Source: Pseudomonas hygromyciniae (GTDB lineage: Bacteria; Pseudomonadota; Gammaproteobacteria; Pseudomonadales; Pseudomonadaceae). From it: 64,000 nucleotides of DNA. How positions within the stretch are numbered: position 1 is the first letter of the stretch; each line of letters begins with the position of its first letter. Below the pieces are notes generated by a model. That model ran no database searches. It had not been told where the DNA came from and was given only the letters and a program-made list of their open reading frames with translations. This document shows, piece by piece, positions 27,174-39,110 of the stretch. The stretch covers positions 1,300,501 through 1,364,500 of the forward strand of contig NZ_CP070506.1 in assembly GCF_016925675.1 (NCBI RefSeq), in the 5' to 3' direction. The position numbers were made by a program, and so were the translations under genes.

Positions 27174-29561
27174 ATGAAACGTCTGCTGCTAACTGCGGTT
27201 CTCACCGTATTGATGATCGCCGAAGTTCACGCCGAGTCCTTCACCATCTCCGATATTCGCGTCAACGGCCTCCAGCGGGTTTCCGCGGGTAGCGTGTTTG
27301 GCGCCTTGCCGTTGAACGTTGGGGAACAGGCTGACGACCGTCGCCTGGTGGAATCCACTCGTGCGCTGTTCAAAACCGGCTTCTTTCAAGATATCCAGCT
27401 GGGTCGTGAAGGCAACGTCCTGGTCATCACTGTCGTCGAGCGACCTTCTGTCGCCAGTATCGAGATCGAAGGCAACAAGGCGATCTCCACTGAAGACTTG
27501 ATGAAAGGTCTCAAGCAATCCGGCCTGGCCGAAGGCGAGATCTTCCAGCGTGCCACCCTCGAAGGCGTGCGTAACGAGCTGCAGCGTCAGTACGTTGCCC
27601 AAGGCCGTTACTCCGCTTCCGTGGAAACCGAAGTGGTGCCGCAGCCGCGCAACCGTGTCGGCCTGAAGGTCAACATCAACGAAGGCACCGTGGCGGCGAT
27701 CCAGCACATCAACGTGGTGGGCAACACCAAGTTCGCCGACGACGATCTGATCGACCTGTTCGAACTCAAGACCACCAACTGGCTGTCGTTCTTCAAGAAC
27801 GACGACAAGTACGCCCGTGAAAAACTCTCCGGTGACCTGGAGCGTCTGCGCTCCTACTACCTGGACCGTGGCTATATCAACATGGATATCGCTTCGACCC
27901 AGGTGTCCATCACCCCGGACAAGAAGCACGTGTACATCACGGTCAACGTCAACGAAGGCGAGAAGTACCGCGTTCGTGACGTGAAGCTCAGCGGCGACCT
28001 GAAAGTGCCTGAAGACCAGGTCAAGTCCCTGCTGCTGGTCCAGAAGGACCAGGTGTTCTCGCGCAAGCTGATGACCACCACATCCGAATTGATCACCCGT
28101 CGCCTGGGTAACGAAGGCTATACCTTCGCCAACGTCAACGGCGTGCCGACCCCACATGATGATGACCACACCGTGGACATCACCTTTGTCGTCGATCCGG
28201 GCAAGCGTGCCTACGTCAACCGTATCAACTTCCGGGGCAACACCAAGTCCGAGGACGAAGTGCTGCGTCGCGAAATGCGCCAGATGGAAGGTGGCTGGGC
28301 TTCGACCTACCTGATCGACCAGTCCAAGACCCGTCTTGAGCGCCTGGGCTTCTTCAAGGAAGTCAACGTCGAAACCCCGGCCGTACCGGGTGTGGATGAC
28401 CAGGTCGATGTTAACTACGCCGTGGAAGAACAAGCATCCGGCTCGATCACTGCCAGTGTCGGCTTTGCACAGAGTGCCGGCCTGATCCTCGGTGGCTCGA
28501 TTACCCAGAACAACTTCCTGGGTACCGGTAACAAGGTTTCCATCGGCCTGACCCGCAGTGAATACCAGAGCCGCTACAACTTCGGCTACGTGGACCCCTA
28601 CTGGACTGCTGACGGTGTGAGCCTGGGCTACAACGCCTTCTACCGCACCACCGACTACAAAGACCTCGACGTCGACGTTGCAAGCTATGCGATCGACAGC
28701 CTGGGTGCCGGCGTCAACGTGGGCTACCCGATCAGTGAGACCTCGCGTCTGACCTTCGGCCTGACTGCGCAGCAGGATGAGATCAAGACCGGTGTCTACA
28801 CCGTGGACGAGATCTTCGACTTCACCCGCCGCGAAGGTGACAAGTTCCTCAACTTCAAGGCCTCGGCCGGTTGGTCCGAGTCCACCCTGAACAAAGGCGT
28901 GCTGGCCACCCGTGGTCACTCCCAGAGCTTGACCCTGGAAACCACCACCCCAGGTAGCGATCTGTCGTTCTTCAAACTCGACTACCGTGGCCAGTTGTTC
29001 ACGCCGTTGAGCGATAACTACACCATGCGCCTGCACACCGAACTGGGCTATGGTGACGGCTACGGTTCGACCAATGGCCTGCCGTTCTACGAGAACTACT
29101 ACGCCGGTGGCTTCAACTCCGTACGTGGCTTCAAGGACAGCACCCTGGGTCCTCGTGGTACGCCGAGCCGTGGTGTTGCCGAAACCGGTAACGTCGGCAC
29201 TGTGCGTGACTCGGACAATGACCCGCTGCCATTCGGTGGTAACGTGTTGATTCAAGGTGGTGCGGAAATTCTGTTCCCGTTGCCATTCGTCAAGGACCAG
29301 CGTTCCCTGCGGACTTCGGTCTTCTGGGATGTGGGTAACGTATTCGACTCCAAGTGCGAGCAGATTCGTAACCCGAGCGGCCTGAAGTCCAACACCCAGT
29401 GCAACGACGTAAGCCTGAGCAATCTGGCCAGTTCCGTGGGTGTGGGTGTGACCTGGATTACCGCCCTTGGTCCGTTGAGCTTCGCCTTGGCGATGCCAGT
29501 CAAGAAACCGGATAACGCTGAAACCCAGATTTTCCAATTTTCCCTCGGCCAGACGTTCTAA
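27174..29561 (+). CDS. bamA: Outer-membrane assembly factor BamA
   Basis: Omp85-family core of the machine that folds barrel proteins into the outer membrane. The 795 residues start with a signal peptide (MKRLLLTAVLTVLMIAEVHA, cleavage before ES), then five POTRA domains to about residue 420, beginning FTISDIRVNGLQRV. A 16-strand barrel follows, with the VRGF motif (FNSVRGFKDSTLGP) and a terminal Phe (FSLGQTF). The ATG at 27174 has AAAGGA upstream; an earlier start would spoil the signal peptide. Confidence 0.98.
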   Translation: MKRLLLTAVLTVLMIAEVHAESFTISDIRVNGLQRVSAGSVFGALPLNVGEQADDRRLVESTRALFKTGFFQDIQLGREGNVLVITVVERPSVASIEIEGNKAISTEDLMKGLKQSGLAEGEIFQRATLEGVRNELQRQYVAQGRYSASVETEVVPQPRNRVGLKVNINEGTVAAIQHINVVGNTKFADDDLIDLFELKTTNWLSFFKNDDKYAREKLSGDLERLRSYYLDRGYINMDIASTQVSITPDKKHVYITVNVNEGEKYRVRDVKLSGDLKVPEDQVKSLLLVQKDQVFSRKLMTTTSELITRRLGNEGYTFANVNGVPTPHDDDHTVDITFVVDPGKRAYVNRINFRGNTKSEDEVLRREMRQMEGGWASTYLIDQSKTRLERLGFFKEVNVETPAVPGVDDQVDVNYAVEEQASGSITASVGFAQSAGLILGGSITQNNFLGTGNKVSIGLTRSEYQSRYNFGYVDPYWTADGVSLGYNAFYRTTDYKDLDVDVASYAIDSLGAGVNVGYPISETSRLTFGLTAQQDEIKTGVYTVDEIFDFTRREGDKFLNFKASAGWSESTLNKGVLATRGHSQSLTLETTTPGSDLSFFKLDYRGQLFTPLSDNYTMRLHTELGYGDGYGSTNGLPFYENYYAGGFNSVRGFKDSTLGPRGTPSRGVAETGNVGTVRDSDNDPLPFGGNVLIQGGAEILFPLPFVKDQRSLRTSVFWDVGNVFDSKCEQIRNPSGLKSNTQCNDVSLSNLASSVGVGVTWITALGPLSFALAMPVKKPDNAETQIFQFSLGQTF

Positions 29562-29606
29562 GCGTCCGACCCAAGATAACGACAACGGATTCTGTAGGAG
29601 TGCATC

Positions 29607-30110
29607 GTGCGTAAGTTGACTCAATTGGTTCTTCTGGCAACCGTGCTGGTCGCAACCCCGGCGTTTGCCGAAATGAAAATCGCCGTCCTGAACTATCAGA
29701 TGGCCCTGCTGGAATCCGACGCGGCCAAGAAGTACGCGGTAGATGCCGAGAAAAAATTCGGTCCGCAACTGACCAAGCTCAAGACTCTGGAAAGCAGCGC
29801 CAAAGGTATCCAGGATCGCCTGGTCGCCGGTGGCGACAAAATGCAGCAAGGCGAGCGCGAGCGTCTGGAGCTTGAATTCAAGCAAAAGGCCCGTGACTAT
29901 CAATTCCAGTCCAAGGAACTGAACGAAGCCAAGGCTGTGGCCGACCGTGAAATGCTCAAGCAACTGAAGCCAAAACTCGACAGCGCCGTGGAAGAAGTCA
30001 TCAAGAAAGGTGCCTTTGACCTGGTCTTCGAGCGTGGCGCCGTGATCGACGTCAAGCCTCAATACGACATCACCCGCCAGGTGATCGAGCGCATGAACCA
30101 GCTGAAGTAA
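29607..30110 (+). CDS. ompH: Periplasmic chaperone OmpH (Skp)
   Basis: Trimeric chaperone that carries unfolded outer-membrane proteins to BamA. The protein is 167 residues, with a signal peptide ending ATPAFA before EMKIAVLNYQ and a long charged helical stretch (residues 45-115) that forms the tentacles. It starts with GTG at 29607 after GTAGGAG. It follows bamA by 45 bases and precedes lpxD by 3 bases. Confidence 0.95.
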   Translation: MRKLTQLVLLATVLVATPAFAEMKIAVLNYQMALLESDAAKKYAVDAEKKFGPQLTKLKTLESSAKGIQDRLVAGGDKMQQGERERLELEFKQKARDYQFQSKELNEAKAVADREMLKQLKPKLDSAVEEVIKKGAFDLVFERGAVIDVKPQYDITRQVIERMNQLK

Positions 30111-30113
30111 GCC

Positions 30114-31169
30114 ATGACCGCGACTATCAAACTCGGCGAGTTGGCCGAGTTCCTGGGGGCCACCTTGCGTGGCTCCAAGGAGAAGGAAATCACTGGGCTA
30201 GCCACCTTGCAGGAGGCTGGCCCAGCTCAGTTGAGCTTCCTCGCAAACCCCCAATACCGTAAATACCTGGGCGACAGCCAGGCCGCAGCAGTATTGCTGA
30301 AGGCCGCTGATGCCGAGGCGTTTGCCGGGGATGCGCTGGTGGTGGCCGACCCTTACGCGGCTTACGCGCGGGTGTCCCACCTGTTCGATCCGAAACCCAA
30401 GGCTGCCCCAGGCATTCATCCTTCTGCCGTGATCGCTGATGACGCCCAGGTTGATCCTGCGGCGAGCATTGGTGCTTTCGCGGTGATCGAGAGTGGTGCG
30501 CGCATTGGTGCAGGCGTGACTGTAGGGGCTCATTGCTTTATCGGCGCCCGCAGTGAAGTCGGCGCGGGCGGCTGGCTCGCGCCACGTGTGACCCTGTACC
30601 ACGATGTGCGTATCGGGCAACGGGTGGTGATTCAGTCGGGTGCCGTGATCGGTGGCGAAGGCTTCGGCTTTGCCAACGAGAAAGGCATCTGGCAGAAGAT
30701 TGCCCAGGTTGGCGGTGTGTTGATCGGTGATGATGTGGAGATTGGCGTCAACACTGCGGTTGATCGCGGGGCCCTGGCCGATACCGTGATTGGCAATGGT
30801 GTGAAGCTGGACAACCAGATCCAGATCGCCCACAACGTACAGATTGGCGATCACACGGCCATGGCTGCGTGCGTCGGCATCTCCGGCAGCACCAAGATCG
30901 GCAAGCATTGCATGCTGGCCGGCGGTGTCGGGCTGGTGGGCCATATTGAAGTTTGCGACAACGTATTCATTACCGGCATGACCATGGTGACCCATTCGAT
31001 TACTGAGCCTGGGGCCTATTCTTCCGGTACGGCGATGCAACCCGCAGCCGAGTGGCGCAAGAGCGCGGCCCGTTTAAGGCAGCTCGACGACATGGCACGG
31101 CGCCTGAAACATCTGGAAAAGCGTGTTGGGGACGTGACCCCTGGCAGTAATGTTTCATCAGATGGCTGA
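30114..31169 (+). CDS. lpxD: UDP-3-O-(3-hydroxyacyl)glucosamine N-acyltransferase LpxD
   Basis: Third step of lipid A synthesis. The 351 residues have an N-terminal uridine-binding domain followed by many hexapeptide repeats ([20 protein letters not shown] onward), the catalytic His region [14 protein letters not shown], and a C-terminal helix. It follows ompH by three bases and is probably co-transcribed with it. Confidence 0.97.
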   Translation: MTATIKLGELAEFLGATLRGSKEKEITGLATLQEAGPAQLSFLANPQYRKYLGDSQAAAVLLKAADAEAFAGDALVVADPYAAYARVSHLFDPKPKAAPGIHPSAVIADDAQVDPAASIGAFAVIESGARIGAGVTVGAHCFIGARSEVGAGGWLAPRVTLYHDVRIGQRVVIQSGAVIGGEGFGFANEKGIWQKIAQVGGVLIGDDVEIGVNTAVDRGALADTVIGNGVKLDNQIQIAHNVQIGDHTAMAACVGISGSTKIGKHCMLAGGVGLVGHIEVCDNVFITGMTMVTHSITEPGAYSSGTAMQPAAEWRKSAARLRQLDDMARRLKHLEKRVGDVTPGSNVSSDG

Positions 31170-31279
31170 TACCATTTCCATATCAAGTGTGCACAGCAGC
31201 TAGACTGCCTTCTTGATTTGCTAGAGGGGCGTGCCTTAGTCCGCGCGCTCCCAATCTTTATTACAGGCTTCCCCCCGAA

Positions 31280-31720
31280 ATGATGGACATCAACGAGATT
31301 CGCGAATACCTGCCTCACCGTTACCCGTTCCTGCTGGTGGACCGCGTAGTGGAACTGAATGTTGAGGAAAAGCGCATTCGTGCCTACAAGAATGTCAGCA
31401 TCAACGAACCATTCTTCAATGGTCACTTTCCCGCGCATCCAATCATGCCGGGCGTATTGATCATCGAAGCGATGGCGCAGGCCGCTGGTATCCTGGGTTT
31501 TAAAATGCTCGACCTGAAGCCTGCCGACGGCACGCTTTACTATTTCGTGGGCTCCGACAAGCTGCGCTTCCGCAACCCGGTCACCCCAGGTGACCAGTTG
31601 ATCCTGGAAGCCAAGTTCGTGAGCTGCAAGCGCCAGATCTGGAAATTCGAATGCCAGGCGTCCGTTGACGGCAAGCCTGTGTGTTCCGCCGAAATCATCT
31701 GTGCGGAACGCAAACTATGA
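31280..31720 (+). CDS. fabZ: 3-Hydroxyacyl-ACP dehydratase FabZ
   Basis: Hot-dog fold enzyme that dehydrates 3-hydroxyacyl-ACP in fatty acid elongation, drawing on the same pool as LpxA. The 146 residues show [11 protein letters not shown] and the catalytic His and Glu in [20 protein letters not shown]. The first of two adjacent ATGs is used, as in Pseudomonas relatives; the Shine-Dalgarno site is weak. The stop overlaps lpxA by four bases. Confidence 0.97.
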   Translation: MMDINEIREYLPHRYPFLLVDRVVELNVEEKRIRAYKNVSINEPFFNGHFPAHPIMPGVLIIEAMAQAAGILGFKMLDLKPADGTLYYFVGSDKLRFRNPVTPGDQLILEAKFVSCKRQIWKFECQASVDGKPVCSAEIICAERKL

Positions 31721-32493
31721 GTTTGATTGACCCTCGCGCAATCATCGATCCGACGGCCGTGCTGGCCGCCGACGTTGAGGTCGGCCCTTGGTCGATCATC
31801 GGCGCAGGTGTGGAAATCGGCGAGGGGACAGTCATCGGGCCGCACGTGATCCTCAAGGGTCCGACCCGCATAGGCAAACACAACCGCATCTACCAGTTTT
31901 CCTCGGTAGGCGAAGACACGCCGGACATGAAGTACAAGGGTGAAGAAACCCGCCTGGTAATCGGTGATCACAACATCATTCGTGAAGGCGTGACCATTCA
32001 TCGCGGTACTGTGCAGGACCGGGCAGAAACCACCCTGGGCGATCACAACCTGGTGATGGCCTACGCGCACATCGGTCACGACAGCGTGATTGGCAATCAC
32101 TGCATCCTGGTCAATAACACCGCGCTGGCCGGCCATGTACACGTTGACGATTGGGCGATCCTGTCCGGTTTCACCCTGGTGCATCAGTACTGCCATATCG
32201 GCGCTCACAGCTTTTCCGGCATGGGTACTGCTATTGGCAAGGATGTCCCGGCGTTCGTCACAGTATTCGGTAACCCAGCCGAAGCCCGCAGCATGAATTT
32301 CGAAGGCATGCGCCGACGCGGTTTCAGCGAAGAGGCGATTCACGCCCTGCGTCGCGCCTACAAGGTGGTGTATCGCCAGGGCCTGACGGTTGACCAAGCG
32401 CTCGCCGAGTTGGCCGAGCCGGCGGCGCTGTTTCCCGAAGTTGCCATGTTCCGTGATTCGATCCAGGCATCGACTCGCGGCATCACCCGCTGA
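31717..32493 (+). CDS. lpxA: Acyl-ACP--UDP-N-acetylglucosamine O-acyltransferase LpxA
   Basis: First step of lipid A synthesis. The 258 residues are hexapeptide repeats of a left-handed helix ([20 protein letters not shown] onward) with the catalytic-His region [18 protein letters not shown] and a C-terminal helical domain. The ATG at 31717 overlaps the fabZ stop (ATGA); an in-frame GTG upstream lies within fabZ. Confidence 0.98.
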   Translation: MSLIDPRAIIDPTAVLAADVEVGPWSIIGAGVEIGEGTVIGPHVILKGPTRIGKHNRIYQFSSVGEDTPDMKYKGEETRLVIGDHNIIREGVTIHRGTVQDRAETTLGDHNLVMAYAHIGHDSVIGNHCILVNNTALAGHVHVDDWAILSGFTLVHQYCHIGAHSFSGMGTAIGKDVPAFVTVFGNPAEARSMNFEGMRRRGFSEEAIHALRRAYKVVYRQGLTVDQALAELAEPAALFPEVAMFRDSIQASTRGITR

Positions 32494-32495
32494 TC

Positions 32496-33635
32496 ATGGC
32501 CACGCTGCGTATTGCATTGGTGGCCGGAGAAGCTTCCGGCGATATCCTCGGCGCTGGCCTGATGCGCGCCATCAAGGTGCAGCATCCAGCGGTCGAATTC
32601 ATTGGGGTCGGCGGCCCGTTGATGCAGGCTGAAGGCCTGACTTCCTACTTTCCCATGGAGCGGTTGTCGGTCATGGGGCTGGTGGAAGTATTGGGGCGCC
32701 TGCGTGAGCTACTGGCTCGGCGCAAACTGCTGATCCAGGCCCTGATTGCAGAAAAACCGGACGTCTTTATCGGTATCGACGCCCCGGACTTCACCCTCAA
32801 TATCGAACTCAAACTGCGTCAGGCCGGAATCAAGACCGTGCATTACGTCAGTCCGTCCGTGTGGGCGTGGCGACAAAAGCGTGTCTTGAAGATCCGCGAG
32901 GGCTGCGACCTGATGCTGACCCTGCTGCCTTTCGAGGCGCGGTTCTACGAAGAGCAGGGCGTGCCGGTAAGGTTTGTCGGCCATACCCTGGCCGATACCA
33001 TCCCGCTGCAGGCTGACCGCCCCGCCGCCCGCGCCGAGTTGGGCCTGCCCGACGGGCCGTTGGTGGCGTTGATGCCGGGCAGTCGTGGTGGTGAAGTCGG
33101 TCGCCTGGGTGCATTGTTTTTTGATGCGGCCGAGCGCCTGCTGGCCTTGAAGCCTGGAGTGCGTTTTGTGCTGCCGTGCGCCAGCCCGCAGCGGCGAGCA
33201 CAGATCGAGGCCTTGCTGGTGGGGCGCAACCTGCCGTTGACGCTGCTTGACGGACGTTCCCATCTGGCCTTGGCCGCGTGTGATGCGGTGTTGATCGCTT
33301 CTGGTACTGCCACGCTGGAGGCCTTGCTCTACAAGCGCCCAATGGTCGTGGCCTATCGATTGGCGCCGCTGACCTACTGGATTCTCAAGCGCATGGTTAA
33401 AAGTCCCTACATCTCCTTGCCCAACCTGCTTGCCCAGCGCTTGTTGGTGCCGGAGTTGCTGCAGGACGCTGCGACGCCCGAGGCATTGGCCCAGACCATT
33501 TTGCCGTTGATCGACGGTGGCGAAGAGCAGACCCGCGGGTTTGACGAAATTCACCGTACCTTGCGCCGTGATGCGTCGAACCAGGCCGCAGACGCCGTGT
33601 TGACCTTGATCGGCCGCCAGCAGGAAACCCTATGA
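32496..33635 (+). CDS. lpxB: Lipid A disaccharide synthase LpxB
   Basis: Joins UDP-diacylglucosamine and lipid X to form the disaccharide. The 379 residues start [19 protein letters not shown] and contain [21 protein letters not shown] and the donor-site segment [21 protein letters not shown]. It starts 2 bases after lpxA and overlaps rnhB by four. Confidence 0.97.
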   Translation: MATLRIALVAGEASGDILGAGLMRAIKVQHPAVEFIGVGGPLMQAEGLTSYFPMERLSVMGLVEVLGRLRELLARRKLLIQALIAEKPDVFIGIDAPDFTLNIELKLRQAGIKTVHYVSPSVWAWRQKRVLKIREGCDLMLTLLPFEARFYEEQGVPVRFVGHTLADTIPLQADRPAARAELGLPDGPLVALMPGSRGGEVGRLGALFFDAAERLLALKPGVRFVLPCASPQRRAQIEALLVGRNLPLTLLDGRSHLALAACDAVLIASGTATLEALLYKRPMVVAYRLAPLTYWILKRMVKSPYISLPNLLAQRLLVPELLQDAATPEALAQTILPLIDGGEEQTRGFDEIHRTLRRDASNQAADAVLTLIGRQQETL

Positions 33636-34264
33636 AGACGCAAATGGGCCTGGATTTCAGCTTGGTCGCTCAAACACACGAATTGGTCGCCGGTGTCGAT
33701 GAGGTAGGGCGCGGCCCGCTGTGCGGCGCGGTGGTCACTGCGGCAGTGATTCTTGACCCGAATCGCCCGATTCTCGGCCTCAACGATTCGAAGAAACTCA
33801 CCGAAGCCCGTCGTGAAAAGCTTTTTGACGAAATTTGCGAAAAGGCCCTCAGCTGGCATATCGCCAGGGCTGAAGTCGAGGAAATCGACGAGCTGAATAT
33901 CCTCCACGCCACGATGCTGGCCATGCAGCGCGCCGTCGAGGGCCTGCACATCACCCCGAAGCTGGCGATGATCGATGGTAATCGCTGCCCGAAGCTGGCG
34001 ATGCCCGCCGAAGCAGTGGTCAAGGGTGATAGCAAAGTTCCGGCGATTGCCGCCGCCTCGATCCTGGCCAAGGTCAGTCGCGACCGTGAAATGGCGGCGT
34101 TCGAGTTGATCTATCCGGGCTATGGCATCGGTGGCCACAAAGGCTACCCGACGCCCGTTCATCTGGAAGCCCTGGCGCGATTGGGCCCTACACCGATCCA
34201 CCGCCGCTCGTTTGCCCCGGTGCGCCAGGCTTACGAGGTGCGCGAAAGTCTGGTCGAGATTTAG
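33632..34264 (+). CDS. rnhB: Ribonuclease HII
   Basis: Removes ribonucleotides and RNA primers from DNA. The 210 residues carry the signature [15 protein letters not shown] with the catalytic Asp-Glu pair, and later catalytic Asp residues in MIDGNRCP and SRDREM. The ATG at 33632 overlaps the lpxB stop; a second ATG 12 bases on is possible. Confidence 0.96.
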   Translation: MKTQMGLDFSLVAQTHELVAGVDEVGRGPLCGAVVTAAVILDPNRPILGLNDSKKLTEARREKLFDEICEKALSWHIARAEVEEIDELNILHATMLAMQRAVEGLHITPKLAMIDGNRCPKLAMPAEAVVKGDSKVPAIAAASILAKVSRDREMAAFELIYPGYGIGGHKGYPTPVHLEALARLGPTPIHRRSFAPVRQAYEVRESLVEI

Positions 34265-34285
34265 GCGCAGGCTGATGTTTTACTC

Positions 34286-34317
34286 AAGGCCCGGTACAAT
34301 CCGGGCCTTGTTGTTTT
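34286..34317 (+). terminator. Intrinsic terminator after rnhB
   Basis: AAGGCCCGG tacaat CCGGGCCTT is followed by GTTGTTTT. It closes the bamA-to-rnhB run just before dnaE. Confidence 0.85.
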
Positions 34318-34341
34318 CACACGTATCTAGACAGGATCACT

Positions 34342-37300
34342 ATGCCGGCTTCATTCGTTCACCTGCGCCTGCACACTGAATACTCCCTGGTCGACGGCCT
34401 GGTACGGATCAAACCACTGGTCAAAACCCTGGTGGGCATGAACATGCCTGCCGTCGCGGTCACTGACCAGAACAACATGTGCTCCCTGGTCAAGTTCTAC
34501 AAGAATGCCATGGGCGCCGGGATCAAGCCGATCTGCGGCGCCGACTTGTGGCTGTCCAACAAAGATCCGGACAACGCCCTGAGCCGTATCAGCCTGCTGG
34601 CGATGAACGGCGTGGGCTACCGCAACCTGACCGAACTGATTTCTCGTGGTTTCATCGACGGCCAGCGCAATGGCTCGATCATCATCGAGCGCGAATGGGT
34701 GGCCGAGGCCAGCGAAGGGCTTATCATGCTGTCGGCCGCCAAAGAGGGTGAGGTCGGTATCGCGTTGCTGGGTGGTAACCCGCACGAGGCCGAAGTGCTG
34801 GCCAGTGAGTGGATGAAGGTCTTTCCTGGCCGTTTCTACCTGGAAGTCCAGCGCACCAATCGCCCCAACGATGAAGAGCATCTGCACGCTGCCGTAGCCC
34901 TGGCGGAAAAGCTGGGTGCGCCGCTGGTAGCCACCAACGATGTGCGCTTTATCAAGAAGGAAGACTTCGAAGCCCACGAAACCCGGGTGTGCATCGGCGA
35001 AGGCCGGGCCCTGGACGATCCACGGCGCTCGAAGAACTACAGCGAAGAGCAGTACCTCAAAAGCGCCGAGGAAATGGCTGAGTTGTTCAGCGATTTGCCC
35101 GAGGCCCTGGAAAACTCCGTCGAAATTGCCAAACGCTGCAATATCGAAGTGAAGCTGGGCAAACACTTTTTGCCCAACTTCCCGATTCCCGATGGCATGA
35201 CCATCGATGAATATTTCCGCAAGGTGTCCTTCGATGGCCTGGAGGAGCGTCTTGCGGTCCTGTTGCCCAAGGACACCACCGAAGACTACGAGGCCAAGCG
35301 CCAGGTGTATGTCGATCGGCTGAATTTCGAGCTGGATATCATTATCCAGATGGGATTCCCCGGTTACTTCCTGATCGTAATGGACTTTATCCAGTGGGCC
35401 AAAAGCAATGGTGTGCCGGTGGGGCCTGGCCGGGGGGTCGGGTGCGGGCTCGCTGGTGGCCTATGTACAGAAGATCACCGACCTTGATCCGCTGGAATAT
35501 GACCTGCTGTTCGAACGGTTCCTGAACCCGGAACGGGTATCGATGCCCGACTTCGACGTCGACTTCTGCATGGATGGTCGCGACCGGGTTATCGAATATG
35601 TAGCCGAAAAATACGGTCGCAACGCGGTAAGCCAGATCATTACCTTCGGTTCCATGGCGGCGAAGGCAGTTATCCGCGACGTGGCGCGGGTGCAGGGCAA
35701 GTCCTACGGCCTGGCGGATCGTCTGTCGAAGATGATTCCTTTCGAAGTCGGCATGACCCTGGAAAAGGCCTACGAACAGGAAGAAATCCTGCGTGACTTC
35801 ATCAAGGTCGATGAAGAAGCCGCCGAAATCTGGGACATGGCCCGCAAGCTTGAAGGCGTGGTGCGTAACGTCGGCAAGCACGCCGGTGGTGTGGTAATCG
35901 CGCCGACCAAGCTCACAGACTTTTCGCCGATCTATTGCGACGAAGAAGGCGGTGGCCTGGTAACCCAGTTCGACAAGGACGACGTGGAGGCGGCCGGCCT
36001 GGTGAAGTTCGACTTCCTCGGCCTGCGGACCCTGACGATCATCGATTGGGCGCTCAAGACCATCAACCGCGAGCGGGCCAAGGTCGATGAGGCGCCGCTG
36101 GATATCGCCTTTATCCCGCTGGACGACAAGCCGACCTACGCCCTGCTGCAAAAAGCCGAGACCACTGCGGTGTTCCAGCTTGAGTCCCGCGGCATGAAGG
36201 AGCTGATCAAAAAGCTCAAGCCCGACTGCCTGGAAGACTTGATCGCACTGGTGGCCCTGTTCCGTCCGGGCCCACTGCAATCGGGCATGGTTGACGACTT
36301 TATCAACCGTAAGCACGGGCGCGCCGAACTGGCCTACCCGCACTCCGACTACCAGTACGAGGGCCTCAAGCCAGTACTGGCACCGACCTACGGCATCATC
36401 CTGTATCAGGAACAGGTGATGCAGATCGCCCAGGTCATGGCCGGCTACACCCTTGGCGGCGCGGACATGCTGCGTCGAGCCATGGGTAAGAAAAAGCCCG
36501 AGGAAATGGCCAAGCAGCGCGGCGGTTTCATTGAAGGTTGCGCCACCAACAATATCGACGCTGACCTTGCCGGTAACATCTTTGACCTGGTGGAAAAATT
36601 CGCCGGTTATGGTTTCAACAAATCCCACTCCGCCGCCTACGGCCTGGTGTCATACCAGACTGCCTGGCTGAAAGCCCACTACCCGGCGCCGTTCATGGCG
36701 GCGGTGCTTTCGGCGGATATGCACAACACCGACAAGGTCGTGACCTTGATCGAAGAAGTGCGGACCATGAAGCTGCGTCTCGACGCGCCGGATGTGAACG
36801 CCTCGGAGTTCAAGTTCACCGTGAACGACGAAGGCCGCATCATCTACGGCCTGGGCGCGATCAAAGGCGTGGGCGAAGGCCCGGTCGAGGCGATTACCGA
36901 GGCGCGCCAGGACGGTCCTTTCAAGGATCTGTTCGACTTCTGCGCTCGTGTGGACCTCAAGCGCATCAACAAACGTACCCTCGATGGCCTGATCCGCAGC
37001 GGTGCACTTGACCGTCTCGGCCCGTATTTCCATGACGAGCCGAAGGCCTACCAGGCCAATATCGACCGTAATCGCGCGGTACTGCTGACCGCCATGGAAG
37101 AAGCGATCAAGGCTGCCGAACAAACTGCCCGCACCCACGACAGCGGGCATGCCGACCTGTTTGGCGGGCTGTTCGTCGAAGAAGACGCCGATGTGTATGC
37201 CAATCACCGCAAGGCCAAGGAGCTGACCCTCAAGGAGCGGCTCAAGGGTGAAAAAGACACGCTGGGCCTGTACCTCACCGGTCACCCGATTGATGAATAT

Positions 37301-37864
37301 GAAGGCGAGATCCGCCGTTTTGCCCGCCAGCGCATCATCGACCTGAAGCCGGCGCGCGATACCCAGACTGTCGCCGGGATGATCATTGCCCTGCGGGTGA
37401 TGAAGAACAAAAAGGGCGACAAGATGGGTTTCATCACCCTCGACGACCGTTCCGGGCGTATCGAAGCATCGCTGTTTGCCGACGCCTTCCACTCCGCGCA
37501 GTCGCTGTTGCAGACCGACGCGATGGTGGTGGTGGAAGGGGAGGTCAGCAACGATGACTTCTCCGGCGGCCTGCGCCTGCGCATCAAGCGGGTGATGAGC
37601 ATGGAGGATGCCCGTACCAACCTGGCCGAAAGCCTGCGCCTGAAGGTCAAAACCGAAGCGCTCAAGGGCGATCAGCTACGCTGGCTGGGGGATCTGCTCA
37701 AGCGCCACCGTGGCGCGTGCCCGGTGACCATGGAGTACACCGGCAACGACGCCAAGGCGATGTTGCAGTTCGGCGAGACGTGGCGAATTGACCCGGCTGA
37801 TGGCTTGATTCAAGCATTGCGTGACCAGTTCGGGCGTGACAACGTCTTCCTCCAATACCGTTGA
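34342..37864 (+). CDS. dnaE: DNA polymerase III alpha subunit; frame interrupted at a G-run
   Basis: Replicative polymerase subunit. The N-terminal PHP domain starts [14 protein letters not shown]; the polymerase acids are in [13 protein letters not shown]; a helix-hairpin-helix region and an OB fold ([20 protein letters not shown]) follow. The reading frame changes at the six-G run 35432-35437. With five G the join reads [18 protein letters not shown], the family's conserved block, and the protein is 1173 residues, the normal Pseudomonas length. As written, the first frame stops at 35487, before the active site. Because dnaE is essential, a base overcall is the most likely cause. Confidence 0.93.
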
Positions 37865-38003
37865 CGGTCAGGGCTGCCCTTGTACCCCTGACCTCGACTC
37901 AACATTTAATCTCGACCTTGACGCGCCTCTCCCTTAAGGTAGGGCGCGAATAGACAACCGGCTGGCCAGGCACTCCTTGGCCGTCGACCCAAGACGGACG
38001 CTT

Positions 38004-38951
38004 ATGAACCCGAATTTTCTTGATTTCGAACAGCCGATCGCTGACCTGCAAGCCAAGATCGAAGAGCTGCGCCTGGTCGGCAATGACAATTCGCTGAATA
38101 TCGGCGATGAAATCTCCCGCCTGCAAGACAAGAGCAAGACGCTCACCGAAGACATCTTCGGCAAGCTGACCAGCTGGCAGATCGCGCGCCTGGCCCGCCA
38201 CCCGCGCCGTCCGTACACCCTGGACTACATCGATCACATCTTCACCGAGTTTGACGAGTTGCACGGCGACCGCCACTTCTCCGATGACGCGGCGATTGTC
38301 GGCGGTATTGCCCGCCTCGACGACCAGCCCGTGATGGTGATCGGTCACCAGAAAGGCCGCGAAGTGCGCGAGAAAGTGCGTCGCAACTTCGGCATGCCGC
38401 GCCCAGAAGGCTACCGCAAGGCTTGCCGCCTGATGGAGATGGCTGAGCGCTTCAAGATGCCGATCCTGACCTTTATCGACACCCCGGGTGCCTACCCAGG
38501 CATCGACGCTGAAGAGCGTAACCAGAGCGAAGCGATTGCCTGGAACCTGCGGGTGATGGCACGCCTGAAAACTCCGATCATCGCGACCGTGATTGGTGAA
38601 GGCGGTTCCGGCGGTGCGTTGGCCATTGGCGTTTGCGACCAATTGAACATGCTGCAGTATTCCACCTACGCGGTGATCTCGCCGGAAGGTTGCGCCTCGA
38701 TCCTGTGGAAAACCGCAGAAAAGGCCCCGGATGCGGCTGAAGCCATGGGTATCACCGCTGATCGCCTCAAAGGCCTGGGTATCGTCGACAAAGTGATCGC
38801 CGAGCCCCTGGGCGGCGCCCACCGCGACCCTGCTGCAGCGTCGGCTACCATCCGCGCTGAGCTCTGTGCGCAGTTGGACATGCTCAAGAAGTTCGACAAC
38901 GAGGCGCTGCTGGCCCGTCGTTACGAGCGCCTGATGAGCTACGGTCTCTAA
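38004..38951 (+). CDS. accA: Acetyl-CoA carboxylase carboxyltransferase alpha subunit
   Basis: With AccD, transfers carboxyl from biotin to acetyl-CoA, the first committed step of fatty acid synthesis. The 315 residues start [20 protein letters not shown] and contain [19 protein letters not shown] and [16 protein letters not shown], the CoA and oxyanion regions. The ATG at 38004 gives the usual N-terminus. It is followed by a REP element. Confidence 0.98.
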   Translation: MNPNFLDFEQPIADLQAKIEELRLVGNDNSLNIGDEISRLQDKSKTLTEDIFGKLTSWQIARLARHPRRPYTLDYIDHIFTEFDELHGDRHFSDDAAIVGGIARLDDQPVMVIGHQKGREVREKVRRNFGMPRPEGYRKACRLMEMAERFKMPILTFIDTPGAYPGIDAEERNQSEAIAWNLRVMARLKTPIIATVIGEGGSGGALAIGVCDQLNMLQYSTYAVISPEGCASILWKTAEKAPDAAEAMGITADRLKGLGIVDKVIAEPLGGAHRDPAAASATIRAELCAQLDMLKKFDNEALLARRYERLMSYGL

Positions 38952-38968
38952 GCCACTGCGTTACCCAT

Positions 38969-39056
38969 GTGGGAGCGGGCTTGCTCGCGATAGTAATGTG
39001 TCAGTGCCAGATTGGTTGACTGGTACACCGCTATCGCGGGCAAGCCCGCTCCCACA
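38969..39056. repeat. REP palindrome between accA and tilS
   Basis: Arms gtgggagcgggcttgctcgc and gcgggcaagcccgctcccac enclose a weaker middle (tagtaatgtgtcagtg). The left arm carries a CTCGC variant not matched on the right. Confidence 0.88.
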
Positions 39057-39110
39057 TTTGCTTTGTATATGCTTGGTTAACGTATTCCAGTTTTGTGGCG
39101 GTAACGTGCG

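Noticed and set aside
27189..30062. A 957-codon open frame antisense to bamA-ompH
   Set aside because: It mirrors codon bias of the true genes on the other strand, has no recognisable domain, and bamA and ompH are certain.
35432..35437. Programmed frameshifting in dnaE
   Set aside because: No slippery heptamer with stimulatory structure is evident, DnaE is not known to use it, and three other genes break at similar runs.
34342..35487. A complete 381-residue protein at the start of dnaE
   Set aside because: Its last 25 or so residues are out of frame with the conserved [12 protein letters not shown] block; it is the PHP half of dnaE.
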